Below, piece by piece: positions 47,748-58,006 of a stretch of DNA of 64,000 bases. The position numbers and the translations under genes are program-made. Within the stretch, counting starts at the first letter, position 1. Each line of letters begins with the position of its first letter. Where the stretch lies: NCBI RefSeq assembly GCF_051622035.1, contig NC_135355.1, positions 9,486,501 through 9,550,500 of the forward strand. Direction: 5' to 3'. The notes beneath the pieces were generated by a model. It did no database searches and was not told the DNA's origin. It saw only the letters and a list, made by a program, of their open reading frames with translations. Source of the stretch: Arctopsyche grandis. Its lineage: Eukaryota > Arthropoda > Insecta > Trichoptera > Hydropsychidae.

Positions 47748-48163
47748 TTTATTTTATTACATTTTATACCAGGAAGGCCTTACAGGTAAACCCCAATGCG
47801 CCTTCCTGGCCAATTACAAACAATACAGCATTTTTATTATACAAGTCGCTGAATTACGAGACATCTATGAATTGTACACACATTTTATTGTACATTAATC
47901 ATACTCAAATAGTGGTAACATGCAAGTAGGTAGGAAGGTTTTTAGCCAATTTTTAATCGGGAACCTTTTCAACAATGAAATCAGAGAAAATTGGCAAACT
48001 CTGATAGGAAACGATCGACCTGGAGTCACAAATATCCAGGTCTGACCAACAGCACTACAGATATACTCAGAAAAATTCTTTTAAATCGAGGTCAGCTCAT
48101 GGGAACTAACCCGGCGCCTCTCGGTGTTAGGCAGAAGCTTAACGACCAAGCTATGCTGCTGAC
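47748..48163 (-). mobile_element. tRNA-headed SINE, near-complete copy
   Basis: On the minus strand: head GTCAGCAGCATAGCTTGGTC with a box-A-like segment, then a box-B-like GGGTTAGTTCCC. A linker leads to GTGCTGCTGGTCAGA, the shared body (GTCGATCGTTTCCTATCAGA, GTTTGCCAATTTTCTCTGAT), ATAATAAAAATGCTGTATTG, the family B hairpin (47769-47809) and an ATAAAATGTAATAAAATAAA tail. About 416 bp. The tRNA-like head supplies an internal pol III promoter, and the 3' hairpin resembles that of the Jockey-like LINE. It sits inside another element, so it inserted later than that element. Confidence 0.85.
47769..47809 (-). other. Conserved 3' stem-loop, family B (SINE)
   Basis: Perfect 10-bp stem CCAGGAAGGC/GCCTTCCTGG around a 21-nt loop starting GCATTGGGG and ending CCTGTAAG. 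The loop matches family A closely. Stem positions 4-7 differ on both arms (GGAA/TTCC instead of TTGT/ACAA). Confidence 0.9.
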
Positions 48164-48362
48164 TAATAGATATCAATTAATGATTGAATCGTAGAGCATT
48201 CTAAAAAATAATCTCATGTTGGTTTTTCACTATCATTCGACTGTTACTGGGCCATTAAATATGTAATTTCCGTAATGAAAATATAATCTAATTATACTCA
48301 GTGAAAATGTAATTTAATATGATTTCAGTGAAACGTCAGTGCTATTAAAATTTCACTGTAAC

Positions 48363-48839
48363 ATTATGTATATGTATGTAGGTACGCATACTATTAAAAT
48401 TCACCATATTCATTAATAAAAATATTTTATATTACATATAATAAATACATTATATTCGCAAATGACAATGTGGTGGTAGTGATTTTGCATGGGCGTGTCT
48501 TCATGAACCAATGCGCATTCGAGCGTTACGACGCCACGCCTATCGTCAGAGTAAGACGAACATAATAGTCTGTGCTTTTCACACGAAAAAAAAACATTCA
48601 TCTCAAAAGTATTTGGAAATCACACTTTATTGCAACAAGATATTGAAATTTATTTCCCTAATTCCTAGTACCTACATACATACATATGTAGATAGATAAA
48701 TAGAGCAAAAATTTCAATCAACAGGTAGAAATCTACGCATTTAATATATGTACATACATACATACATATGTATATATGTACCTACATACACATATCAGTA
48801 TACGCAATTGCTAAATAATGCAATTTCTTGTTGAAATTC
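48363..48839. other. Unassigned AT-rich DNA
   Basis: Dense TACATA/TATGTA tracts at 48670-48800. No gene recognised. Confidence 0.5.
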
Positions 48840-49653
48840 TTGGTGCCACTTTAGTATGCGTCTCCCTTAGCATGCGATCTACCTTTGGATCGCAGTCGAC
48901 TATTTTTTTTTATTTGTATTGTAGCAACGACCAGTTTATTATAGTTTTTGTTTTTTATAGGGGCAACCCTAACTTAACCTAACCTAACCTGATCCTTAGA
49001 TAAATAGGTGTTGGCTGCTAAGATATACCCATTTTTTTTGGGTGAACGTAAAAAAATCTACAGTGAAAAAGTCGAAAATGTTCGTTTACCATACATACAT
49101 ATGAAAAAAGGGTGGTATATATGTCAGTGGCGTGCGGCAAAATTTTCTCTCCCCCCCATCGTACATACTCACTTAATTTGCGCGAGCAGGAAACAACAGG
49201 AACAAGAGAAACAGGTTTTTCCTTCGGTATTCTGCGCACGCACATTAAACAAGACTGTATGACAAAAAGAGAGATAATTTCAACGCATGCCACTGATATA
49301 TATTATATGTATATACATAGTACCGTTTACCATGCACCCTTTTTTTTTTGATCTTTTGATTTAAGATCTTTCGATTTTCGATCTTTGCCTTCCGAATCAA
49401 TCGAGACCCATTTTTTATGTTTTATTTCATCAATATTTTCCCAAAAAGAACATATCTAAGCAGCCAACACCTCTTTATTGAAGGGTCGGGTTAGGTTAGA
49501 TTAAGTTGGGGTTTGCCCTATTCATTTAAGATTAGGTTTTTAGGATCGCGGTATTATTCTTAGTCTCACTGTCACATTAAAGTAAAAACGTGAAGGTAGA
49601 TCGCATACTAAAGTAGATATGTGAAGGTAGACCGCATACTAAAGTGGCACCAA
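48840..49653. mobile_element. Long-TIR DNA element with TTAGG-like arms
   Basis: The ends TTGGTGCCACTTTAGTATGC (48840) and CGCATACTAAAGTGGCACCA(A) (to 49653) are 21-bp inverted repeats, and deeper blocks are inverted too (GGTGTTGGCTGCTAAGATAT against ATATCTAAGCAGCCAACACC). Both arms carry AACCTAACC/GGTTAGG words in inverted positions (48972-48990 and 49487-49500). The right arm has a tandem repeat of GAAGGTAGA-CGCATACTAAAG. Interrupted by the hAT-like MITE at 49125-49295. No transposase ORF and no clear target duplication. Confidence 0.78.
49125..49295. mobile_element. Nested hAT-like MITE
   Basis: 171 bp with inverted ends CAGTGGCGTGCG and CGCATGCCACTG. Flanks ATATATGT and ATATATAT match at 7 of 8 positions, consistent with an 8-bp hAT target duplication. 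Its inner part (ACTCACTTAATTTGCGCGAG) recurs at 51981-52030. No ORF. Confidence 0.72.
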
Positions 49654-51168
49654 ATTTTCTATACTCCAAGTTTAATTATGGCAATTTTAACATGCTTAAT
49701 ACTGCGTTAATGTTTGACAATATCACAATCAATCAGAAAACTTTGAGTATGTAAATAAGATGCATAGTTAAATAATTTAATTTTTAGAATGAAAAATTGA
49801 TTTTTATTAAAATATTAGCATATCGTAATCTTAACAAGTAAGCCTCATAAATCAAAACGACCCAAATTTTAAAACCATTCCAATTTCACCTCATTGCAAA
49901 ATATTTTAATTAGGTATTGGTGTTAAAACAAAATAAAGTAAGCATTATAAAAATTATACAAAATAAAATGGATAAAGTGTTTCCTGTGCCTGTCTCAGTC
50001 TCTCCTGGAAAAATTAAATTTTAATTAAGTGTCAATATAATTGTATTATGCATTTGTTTTTACAAGCCTCTTCTATACTTTTTTATAGCTTCATTAGAAA
50101 ACCTAATGTATTTTTTTATATTTTTTATCTCATAAAGATCAGGAATATCTAATATAATATATAATTTCGAAAGAGACTTTGTAAATATATATGTTTATAA
50201 GTAACTTTGGTTGGGATTCGTAAACAAGTCAAAATTTATATGACGAGTCGATTTTTTTTTCGATTCAAATAAATTTAATAAAAAAACAAATGAATATATA
50301 CTATTAGACTCGCCATGTTTACGCTGTTTATATTACAAATACTGAGCGAATCCGGGTAAAACAACTAGTATTTTATAAATGAAGTATGTACATATGTCTA
50401 TAAATCTACATACCTATGATAATATTATTGATGTACGGAAAACTATATTAAAAGAAATCCATTCAAATCTATCGAAAATCGAATCCAGATGTTGAATTCA
50501 AGCTAATTTATTAAATGCGTTTTTCTGAAAAATGAACCATTTTAGTATTGAACATATCTGTATTTATATCATATACAATATTTGGAGTGAATAATCCATA
50601 TATATGTACACATTTTCTTTCATTTCACGTGGAAAAGGTTACCGACTCCCGACTTCGTAGAAAATGTCTGGAAAATAATATGCAAATGGTCCTCATTTGC
50701 ATATTTTATGGCGCAAGGGTTGGCTCCCGCGTTGCGAGCATTGTTAGCACTGGGCGAGGGGTTGTCTTCAACGATGGAAAAACTGACAGTTCACGGGGGT
50801 GAGATGACGCATTACCGAATTTAGTGAAATATGGCGTTCGATCCGGCGATGGCGTCTTGCGGATGCGAGTGGACTTGACATCGACACAAAGAAACAATAT
50901 ATCTATCTATAATAGCATATATGGAATACCTAAACGCTTGTCACACGGTATAATGTATGTATCTTTCGTACTTTCGCGTGACGGAGCTTTCACCCAAAAG
51001 AGAATATCATCCATCTATAGAAAGAAGAAAAATTATATATAAGTAAATATGTATGTATATACATAGGTATGACCAGTGATGTATTGCTAAATAAAAAATA
51101 AACAGGTCGATGTTTAATTTTTACGACCCCCTCCCCTTCCCACTTTTTTCCTTACTAAAAAAAAGTTA
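49654..51168. other. Unassigned DNA with a GC-richer patch
   Basis: AT-rich except for about 50640-50890. Open frames over the patch (50548-50802 plus, 50706-50897 minus) oppose each other and lack motifs. Confidence 0.4.
50677..50705. promoter_or_regulatory. Inverted pair of POU-type octamers
   Basis: AATATGCAAAT and ATTTGCATATT form 11-bp inverted arms around GGTCCTC, so two octamers ATGCAAAT/ATTTGCAT face each other. The octamer is the classical POU-domain binding word. Location in a GC-richer patch fits a regulatory element, but function is inference. Confidence 0.35.
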
Positions 51169-51234
51169 TCCTAATATTGGTAGTCCAAATATTTATAAAA
51201 ATCCTAATATTGGTAGTCCAAATATTTATAAAAA
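51169..51234. repeat. Exact 33-bp tandem duplication
   Basis: The unit CCTAATATTGGTAGTCCAAA-TATTTATAAAAAT occurs twice in a row. Confidence 0.95.
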
Positions 51235-51240
51235 TAAACT

Positions 51241-51685
51241 GCCACTTCCGGTTGACGGATGCTTACCAAATTGTATACATAACTTGGTATTATGCTTAAA
51301 CTTCTAGATATGAAATTTCAGTTGAATAAACAAAACGGTTTCTGAGAAAAACATGAAAAAACCTCGATTCTCTAGACTAAAAGTACTACTTACGGTTCAG
51401 ATATTTAAAAAATATAAATTTATAAATATTATTATTTCTATCACATGTAAAAAAAATCAGTCCGATTCAGTTACCGGTTTGGGAGATAATTTAATTCAAA
51501 AACTTAAAAAAGAGGACACCTATAAGGGGAGGTACCATTTCAGTCAGGTAAAAAATTTGAAAAAAATTTACGTCATTTCGATAAAAATTTCAGTGACTGA
51601 TACTAAGTTTCAGTTCGATAGGACTAACGGTGTTCAAAAAATCCCCAAAATACACAGACACACACACACATTTTTTCTAGATCAT
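51241..51685 (+). repeat. Dispersed repeat, possible TE remnant
   Basis: Blocks such as AACAAAACGGTTTCTGAGAA and GGACACCTATAAGGGGAGGT look repeat-derived, and the latter resembles 6785-6805. A 130-residue frame (51353-51745) crosses it and runs into the fold-back element; it has no motif I recognise. A (CA)n tract is at 51656-51670. Confidence 0.4.
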
Positions 51686-51850
51686 GAAAACGTGATCAGT
51701 AGAGGTAGGACCGGAAGCGTGCCGTTTATTGTTCAATTGTTGTAAATCCTTTGTAAAAAAGGTTCGTCAAACCTTTAACAATGCATTTACAACATTTGAA
51801 CAATAGACAGCCCCCTCAGGGTCCGGACTTTAGTGATCAGTAATCGATTC
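51686..51850. mobile_element. Fold-back element, copy 2
   Basis: ATTGTTCAATTGTTGTAAAT and ATTTACAACATTTGAACAAT are inverted around AGGTTCGTCAAACCT, giving arms of about 36 bp. Outer blocks (GTGATCAGTAGAGGTAGGAC against GTCCGGACTTTAGTGATCAG) are also inverted. Collinear with 27765-27895. Confidence 0.82.
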
Positions 51851-51964
51851 TGAGTTCGAATCAGTCAAAATCTCGAGTTCGAATTTTCGCATGATCACAA
51901 AACTTCATCTATTGTTACTACGTACATAGATAAAGTAAAAATCAAATAATAATATTAAATAAAT

Positions 51965-52110
51965 ATTCTCATTATATTACTCACTTAATTTGCGCGAGCA
52001 GGATACAACAGGAACAAGAGGAACATGCTACGTGAGTATGTACCGTTTACCATGCACCATTTTTTTTTTGATCTTTCGACTTAAGATCTTTCGATTTTCG
52101 ATATTTGCCT
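51965..52110. repeat. Copy of the 49155-49400 repeat, internally shortened
   Basis: ACTCACTTAATTTGCGCGAG and CAACAGGAACAAGAG, then GTACCGTTTACCATGCACC and GATTTTCGATATTTGCCTTC, match 49167-49210 and 49321-49392. The segment between is missing here. Confidence 0.75.
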
Positions 52111-53116
52111 TCCGATATTTGCGTTTTCTGTAATTTAACATTCTGTCAAGTCACGTAGACCCGCTAAAACCATATACATATTTATACATATGTACGTATG
52201 TCAAAAACTCATATTTTAACTGGTGATTTTACACATGACTATTCATTTAAGCTGAGTTCCCTCATTTTATTTATCCTCACGGTCAATACACATATTTTCT
52301 TTCGAATTTTTGGGTGGTTGTAGATAAAAAAGCCAATAAATTTCATTAAACTTCCTTTAAGTTTTGAATGTGCTCAGATTACTATTCGATTGTGGTCATC
52401 GAGTGTTAGAACGAGAGTCTGCTCACAGTATTTGGAATACAAAATTTTAGTGAAAATATTTTTTAATTGTACTCGAAAAACAATGTTTATATCAATCAAA
52501 GTGCCAGGGCGGTGACCTGACCCGACCTGGGCCGACTACACCACTGGGTATACGAATATGAGGTTCATTCTTACTGACGAGTCTTCTGTATTGCAGAAGT
52601 AAGAGTGGTACGAAAAGTGTATCGCCGTTGATTGCTTTCGTTAATTGTCAACATTTTACCTAGCTCAATTTACCCTGAGGTAAATTACTAGGTAGACAGT
52701 ACGGTTTCAGATTGTGTTAGACAGCCAAGAATGGAGATAACGAACAGCAGTCATGTCAGATAGCATTGGCCAACCCTTCAACACAGCTCTTTAACCACCC
52801 AGAGGCCACCCCCAGGCGACCGTCTACTACCCGGGAACAACCAGTGCAGTCCAGTGCACTCGATTGCACGACACTATTGACTAAAGGCACAAAACGTGAC
52901 AAAATACATGATATTGTGCCATTTTGACTTTGTGGTATTACATAAATCAGTGGAAAATTTATTTGATAAATGTACACACCTAAATTTCAAATTTTCGAAA
53001 AGCCCTTTTGAGGTTTTGGTGGTTTTTCTCTATGAGTATGCGTATTGTATCTCCATTACTCGTACATTTTGACGTATTATAAAAACCAAATGAAATGTTT
53101 CTTGTCGATTTGTTTA
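52111..53116. other. Unassigned DNA with GC-richer patch
   Basis: A GC-richer patch at about 52495-52900 includes CCAGTGCAGTCCAGTGCACT. No ORF with motifs; possibly a decayed element. Confidence 0.35.
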
Positions 53117-53562
53117 GCCAGCAGCATGGCATAATGGTAGCGTGTATCTTTAGCACCAAGTGATCATGGGTTCGGTCCGCCATACTGCTGATTAGATTTG
53201 GGGGTATTTGTGACTCCAAATCGATCGTTTCTTATCAGAGTTTGCCAATTTTATCTGATCATTGTTGAATGGGGTTCCTCAAAATAGGCAAAAAATCATC
53301 TGTCCTGTTGTCACAAGTCTTCTGTATTTATTGTGTGTATAATTTGTAAAAATTATGTACAAAATCTAAATCCATAGATGTCTCAATGGATTAACTATGT
53401 AATTAATTAATTAATTAATTGTTATTTCGTGTTTTTCAGCTTCTGGAAAACCGGTAATTTATGTAATAATAAAATGCTGCATTGTTTGTAATTACTTGTC
53501 CGGGAAGGTGCATTGGGGTCTTCCTGTCAAGCCTTCCTGGTATAAAATGTAATAAAATAAAT
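53117..53562 (+). mobile_element. tRNA-headed SINE, full-length copy
   Basis: Head GCCAGCAGCATGGCATAATG (box-A-like TGGCATAATGGTAGCGT), then box-B-like GGGTTCGGTCC, closed by CTGCTG. The shared body (ATCGATCGTTTCTTATCAGA, GTTTGCCAATTTTATCTGAT) and an AATTAATTAATTAATT expansion at 53402-53420 follow. Then AATAATAAAATGCTGCATTG, the family B hairpin (53500-53540) and the tail TATAAAATGTAATAAAATAA. About 446 bp, complete from head to tail. Confidence 0.87.
53500..53540 (+). other. Conserved 3' stem-loop, family B (SINE), with wobble pairs
   Basis: CCGGGAAGGT pairs with GCCTTCCTGG, using two G:T wobbles where other copies have standard pairs. The loop (GCATTGGGG then CTTCCTGT) is intermediate between families A and B. 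Confidence 0.88.
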
Positions 53563-53884
53563 TAGGTACTCGTATAAAATTTATTAAAATTATTTGCTAA
53601 AATTGACATTACTCAATAAATCATAAGTACAATGTATGTCCCAACCGGACATGTATGTATGTAAAAATACTCACCCGGACACTCACTAATATGTATGTAA
53701 AAAAAAAAGTTAAATCGATAGTATTTTTTTTATTTCGATTTTATCAGTTCTAAAAAATACGTGGTCAACAAGCAGCGATGGTTAAAGTATATTAGTACTT
53801 GCTATGCCCGTTCATTGAGACTATTTTTGTATGAAATTAACTAAATATTTTTTTCTATAAACCGGAAATTATTTAACTGCCAGC

Positions 53885-54265
53885 AGGGATGTTCATGTTA
53901 TTTCAAAATAATACTCTCAAAGGAGCCGAATAGTTAAAAACAGGAAATACATAAAATGTATTACGATTAGACGGACCGATGTTGTTAAATGTTACAAGTC
54001 TAAATACAAAAGTAAAGTTAAACCTTTCCCAACAAAGATAAAAAGGAGACGATGGATCTTATCTACATTACACTAAAATATTTACATTGTTATTGATTTA
54101 TTTTATTACAATGCATAGTATTTGTTTATTTTTTATTGTGATTTATTTTATTAACACAAATATTATATTTTAAATTGAAAACCCCTGACAACTGCATTTA
54201 CACAAAAAATAAGCCAATACAATAAAATGTACTACGCCCAAAAAAAGCCCGCCTGGCAACCTCTA
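53885..54265. repeat. Dispersed repeat pair, copy 1
   Basis: GCAGGGATGTTCATG, AATAATACTCTCAAAGGAGC, TTATTGATTTATTTTAT, AACCCCTGACAACTGCATTT and ACTACGCCCAAAAAAAGC appear in the same order at 56395-56740. Probably a non-autonomous element. Ends are not defined. Confidence 0.7.
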
Positions 54266-55074
54266 ATGTATGTAAATACATACATATGTACATTATAATG
54301 CTAAAGAAAAAATCCTGGTAAAACTTAAATAAGCGTTAAATATATTTTTGGAAAAAATTTTTGATTACTTAATATGATAAAATATTGGTCTTATTATCGA
54401 TTATTTTTCTACTTATCCGATACCTCAAATTTCAGTCTGATTTCCAATGATTTCGAGATAAATCTAACTGCAACTCTAACTTACATTTCTACTGGAATGT
54501 CAGATTGACAGGAATGTTGATTTTCCCAATATTTTTCTAGGTCATCCCATCGCGATCAGATTTTCATAATCTTATCAATTTAAATCTTGGAAAACCTCCA
54601 CTTAATTGCAAATATTGACTAATATTATATAATTTATAATCAACTTCCCTATTTTATTAAAATATTTTCATATTTACTTTAAATTGTGTTTTTCTCAAAA
54701 ATAACAATTTTTAAGCATATGTGTACATTATATGTACATATGTACATAAATATGTTGGCAAATAAAGTCAAAAATATTGTTTTACTAGTGCCAATTATAA
54801 GAAAAACCATACCTTAAATTTAATTTGAATTATTAATTAGGTACAGATGAAGATGATAATATTTTTGTTTGCTATGCATATCTACAATTTTAGAATGAAT
54901 TATTTCACCCATCCGAAAAACCCCTGGCATTTCGCCTGGTTGGTTCCATATAAAATTCAAATCAAGATTTTCTTATCACCCAACATTTCCCATCCCAAAT
55001 ATTGATCACAAGGACCAACCCCAAGTTTGAATCATTATTTTTAATATTGATATATTACTTCATTTATTCGTATA

Positions 55075-55102
55075 TATTCCATATACTCGAGTATATGGAA
55101 TA
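55075..55102. repeat. 28-bp perfect palindrome
   Basis: TATTCCATATACTC followed directly by GAGTATATGGAATA; no spacer. Confidence 0.92.
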
Positions 55103-55430
55103 CCACATCGAACTGGCCGCTATAGACGTGTATGGAATTACTCTGAATAATATTGATACGGAACCGAATCGGGTTGTCATACAATAGGAGTCCACTATAT
55201 GTATATGTACATATGTATATGTGATTACATACATATGCACATGCTTAAAAAAATATATGTACCTATTATATGTATATAAAATATTTACTTTTTACAATGA
55301 ATATGTCTACATTGTTATGGGAGAAATATGAATATACGTACATATATGTATATATGTACGTATATAAGTAATAATTTTGGAATTAAAATACATACATATA
55401 TACATTCACTTGAAATATGTATGTATTTTA

Positions 55431-55471
55431 CTGAGTGTTCATGAATATATACATTCATGAACACTCAGTTC
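55431..55471. repeat. Hairpin palindrome
   Basis: ACTGAGTGTTCATGAAT and ATTCATGAACACTCAGT are perfect inverted arms around a short ATATAC centre. Confidence 0.92.
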
Positions 55472-56176
55472 AATAGAAAATAAACCGTGTTCATTGTGGA
55501 TTATATATTTACCTTTAACTTTTAACATTTCCAGAAAGACACAGAAAATTTACATACGTATTTACGAATATAGGGATTTATAAGACTCTTAAATTTTGTT
55601 ACAGCTCAAGTATAATAGAAGATTGATTTTTGTGATATGTTTAAAAAAGATTTTGAAATAATTAAATACCGTATCTCGTCTTGCATGAATATTTGCAAAA
55701 AATATTTTCATCATTAATAGACTTGAATTTTTATAAACAATAGTGGACTCATTCCATTCATAATATGGCGTACGACATATAACGAAACTCTTTATACTCA
55801 AACATATGCATAATGATTTTGGCAATAAAAACAGCTTGTTGTCTGAAAAATATAAGCATTGGTCACTAACTTAAACTGACCATTTAATTAAGTTTTATTT
55901 GATTTAGACAATTGGTTCTTATGAAGATATGAAGTTCAATTATGTGTAATAAAATTATTTTTGAATCTGAAAACACGTAAGTGATTTCCTAATTATAATT
56001 AATGAATATTTAAATGAGTCCTTGAAGTATTGTATATGTAGTTACTGAGCATCCTCGTGAATTAAATAACCAATTTCGTATAAATTTACTGACTATAAAA
56101 TTTAAAAATTACTCACTAACCAACAAATATTTTGTTGCCAAAAAAATGTAAAACACAATCCCATTTTTATCTTTTT

Positions 56177-56345
56177 TTATCATCATCTACAGCCATTCAC
56201 CATCAACTGTTGGATGAAAACATGTCCAACACGTTTCCATCTATTTCTGTTTGGGCATCTCTCTATCTCACCACGCACATCTTACTTTCATTCTTTCATA
56301 TTCTTTCGGGAACCATTTGAGCACTTCCTTCATCCATCTGCTGTC
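56177..56345 (-). pseudogene. RTE 3'-end fragment
   Basis: The complement matches the RTE C-terminus (TCATCATCTACAGCCATTCA, TGTTGGATGAAAACATGTCC, ACACGTTTCCATCTATTTCT). Several substitutions and indels; 5'-truncated near 56345. Confidence 0.85.
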
Positions 56346-56394
56346 CATTATTCTAACACTATTGTTGTGTCGGACACTAGTGTTGTGTCCGATG

Positions 56395-56740
56395 GAATAG
56401 CAGGGATGTTCATTTTATTTAAAAATAATACTCTCAAAGGAGCCAAATAATTATAAACAGGAAATTATAAACGATGTCATTAAATATACGTGCAAGCCTT
56501 AATACAGAAGTAGGTATAAACCTCCCCCGAAAAAGAAAAAAAGGAAACGACTAATGTAATCTAAAATATTTTACACGATACTATTAACATAGTTATTGAT
56601 TTATTTTATAAAAATACATATTATATTTTATATTGAATACCCCTGTCAACTGCATCTATAGAAAAAAATGGCTAGTAGAATAAGACTGGAAAACTGAAAT
56701 ACGCCCAAAAAATGCTCCCTTGGTGACCAGTAATATGTAA
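56395..56740. repeat. Dispersed repeat pair, copy 2
   Basis: Collinear with 53885-54265 (GCAGGGATGTTCATT, ATAATACTCTCAAAGGAGCC, AATACCCCTGTCAACTGCAT). It lies directly beside an RTE fragment. Confidence 0.7.
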
Positions 56741-56757
56741 TAAAAATCAATAATTTT

Positions 56758-57090
56758 TTTTATTACATTTTATACCAAGAAGGCCTTACAGGGAAACCCC
56801 AAATGCGCCTTCGTGGCCAATTACAAACAATACAGCATTTTTATTATACAAGTCGCTGAATTACGAGACACTGAAAACTCGGGAGAATTAACGAGACATC
56901 TATGAATTGTACATACATTTTATTGTACATTAATAATACTCAAATAGTGGTGACATAGTAGGTTGGAAGGTTTTTAGCCAATTTTTAATCGGGAACCATT
57001 TCAACAATGAAATCAGAGAAAATTGGCAAACTCTTATAGGAAATTATCGACCTGGAGTCACAAATATCCAAGTCTGACCAGCAGCACTAC
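56758..57090 (-). mobile_element. SINE, head-less copy
   Basis: Body and 3' hairpin (56775-56816, one stem mismatch) on the minus strand, matching 47748-48090 closely. The tRNA-like head is absent. The SINE stops at GCAGCACTAC, where a LINE tail begins. Confidence 0.85.
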
Positions 57091-57962
57091 ATTTTATTTA
57101 TTTATTTATATATATTTTAGCTATCAAGTTAATTTAAAAATACATCTTAATTTTTATACTTAACTCTAAAATTTATAATTAACTTATATGTACTGTCCCT
57201 CACAGAGGCGTCTCTTCGCACCTCGCAGGAATGCATCCATGTTTTTAGCAGACCTGACGCACTCAGGGAGGGCATTATACATAAGCACACCCCTGTGAAA
57301 AACACCCCCAGCCGTCTTATTCTCTCTTACTCTACTTACAACTAGTTTGTCCTTATTTCTAGTATAAAAACTATGTTTATCTCTATTCCTTATTATATAA
57401 TCATCAAAATACTTAGGTAATAACTTATGATCTAACTTATAAACAAAAGACAATGTACTAATATTTAGACTAATTCTAATACTCATCCATCCTAATTCAT
57501 CTAACATACTTCCAATACTCTTAAATCTACTCACATTCAAAATAGCTCTCATAGCTTTATTCTGTATTTTTTGCATTTTTTCTAAATCTTGGCCACTAAA
57601 CAAATTAAGCACAGTGGCACAATAAACCACATGTGGCAAGACAATTTAATTAAACACTAAAATTTTACTTTTTTTACTTAAAATATTTCTTAATCTACAT
57701 AATACACCAAATTTCCTAGCCATTTTTTTTATTATATAGTCAGCGTATATCTATGTATACACCTAAGTATTTTATATTTTCAACTTTTTCAATTAACTTA
57801 TCATCAATTCTAATTTCATTCAATATATTTTTATTTTTACCATTCAACCACATCATTTTTTGTTTTATTCACATTCAACTTTAATTTATTTTCACACAAC
57901 CAGTCATTCACATAATTTAATTCTATATTTAAAATCTCAGACATTACATCAACATTCTTTCC

Positions 57963-57965
<3 letters not shown>
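57091..57965 (-). pseudogene. Jockey/CR1-like LINE, 5'-truncated
   Basis: The minus strand from 57965 reads the end of an RT domain (MSEILNIELNYVNDWLCENK, then LKLNVNKTK) and, after a frameshift, a YLGVYID-type block. A 151-residue open frame (57639-57184) follows: MPHVVYCATVLNLFSG, LEKMQKIQNKAMRAILNVSR, ELGWMSIRISLNISTLSFVY, VFHRGVLMYNALPECVRS. That is the characteristic C-terminal region of Jockey/CR1-type LINE proteins. The 3' UTR is about 90 bp, with an AAAT-type tail near 57092-57110. It lacks the family A/B hairpin, so it is a separate lineage. Start of the element is lost at the (TA)n array. Confidence 0.88.

Positions 57966-58003
<38 letters not shown>
57966..58003. repeat. (TA)n microsatellite at a LINE/RTE junction
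   Basis: About 38 bp of AT repeats between the truncated LINE and the RTE 3' tail. It probably grew from the TGAT/TA tail of the RTE. Confidence 0.92.

Positions 58004-58006
<3 letters not shown>

Larger units (their letters stand above)
47412..48362. mobile_element. CAGTGAAATT-family TIR element, copy 2, split by a SINE
   Basis: The left end CTACAGTGAAATTATAATTT(CACTG) and right end AAAATTTCACTGTAAC are inverted and match copy 1 (33137-33673). The body is collinear with copy 1 except for the SINE at 47748-48163, inserted after GTACGTAAT. Removing it restores the order CGTAAT...ATCAATT seen in copy 1. No ORF. Confidence 0.85.
54266..56176. other. Unassigned AT-rich DNA with palindromes
   Basis: TATGTA/TACATA tracts (54720-54750, 55195-55400) and the two palindromes at 55075-55102 and 55431-55471. 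No gene recognised. Confidence 0.45.

Noticed and set aside
47991..48194. 67-residue plus-strand frame
   Set aside because: It is antisense to the SINE head and body.
48972..48990. TTAGG-type telomeric repeat
   Set aside because: Only about three units, inside a TIR element; not a telomere array, although the motif itself is listed as a finding.
51353..51745. 130-residue plus-strand frame
   Set aside because: It spans a repeat block and runs into a fold-back element, so it is probably chance coding in repeat DNA.
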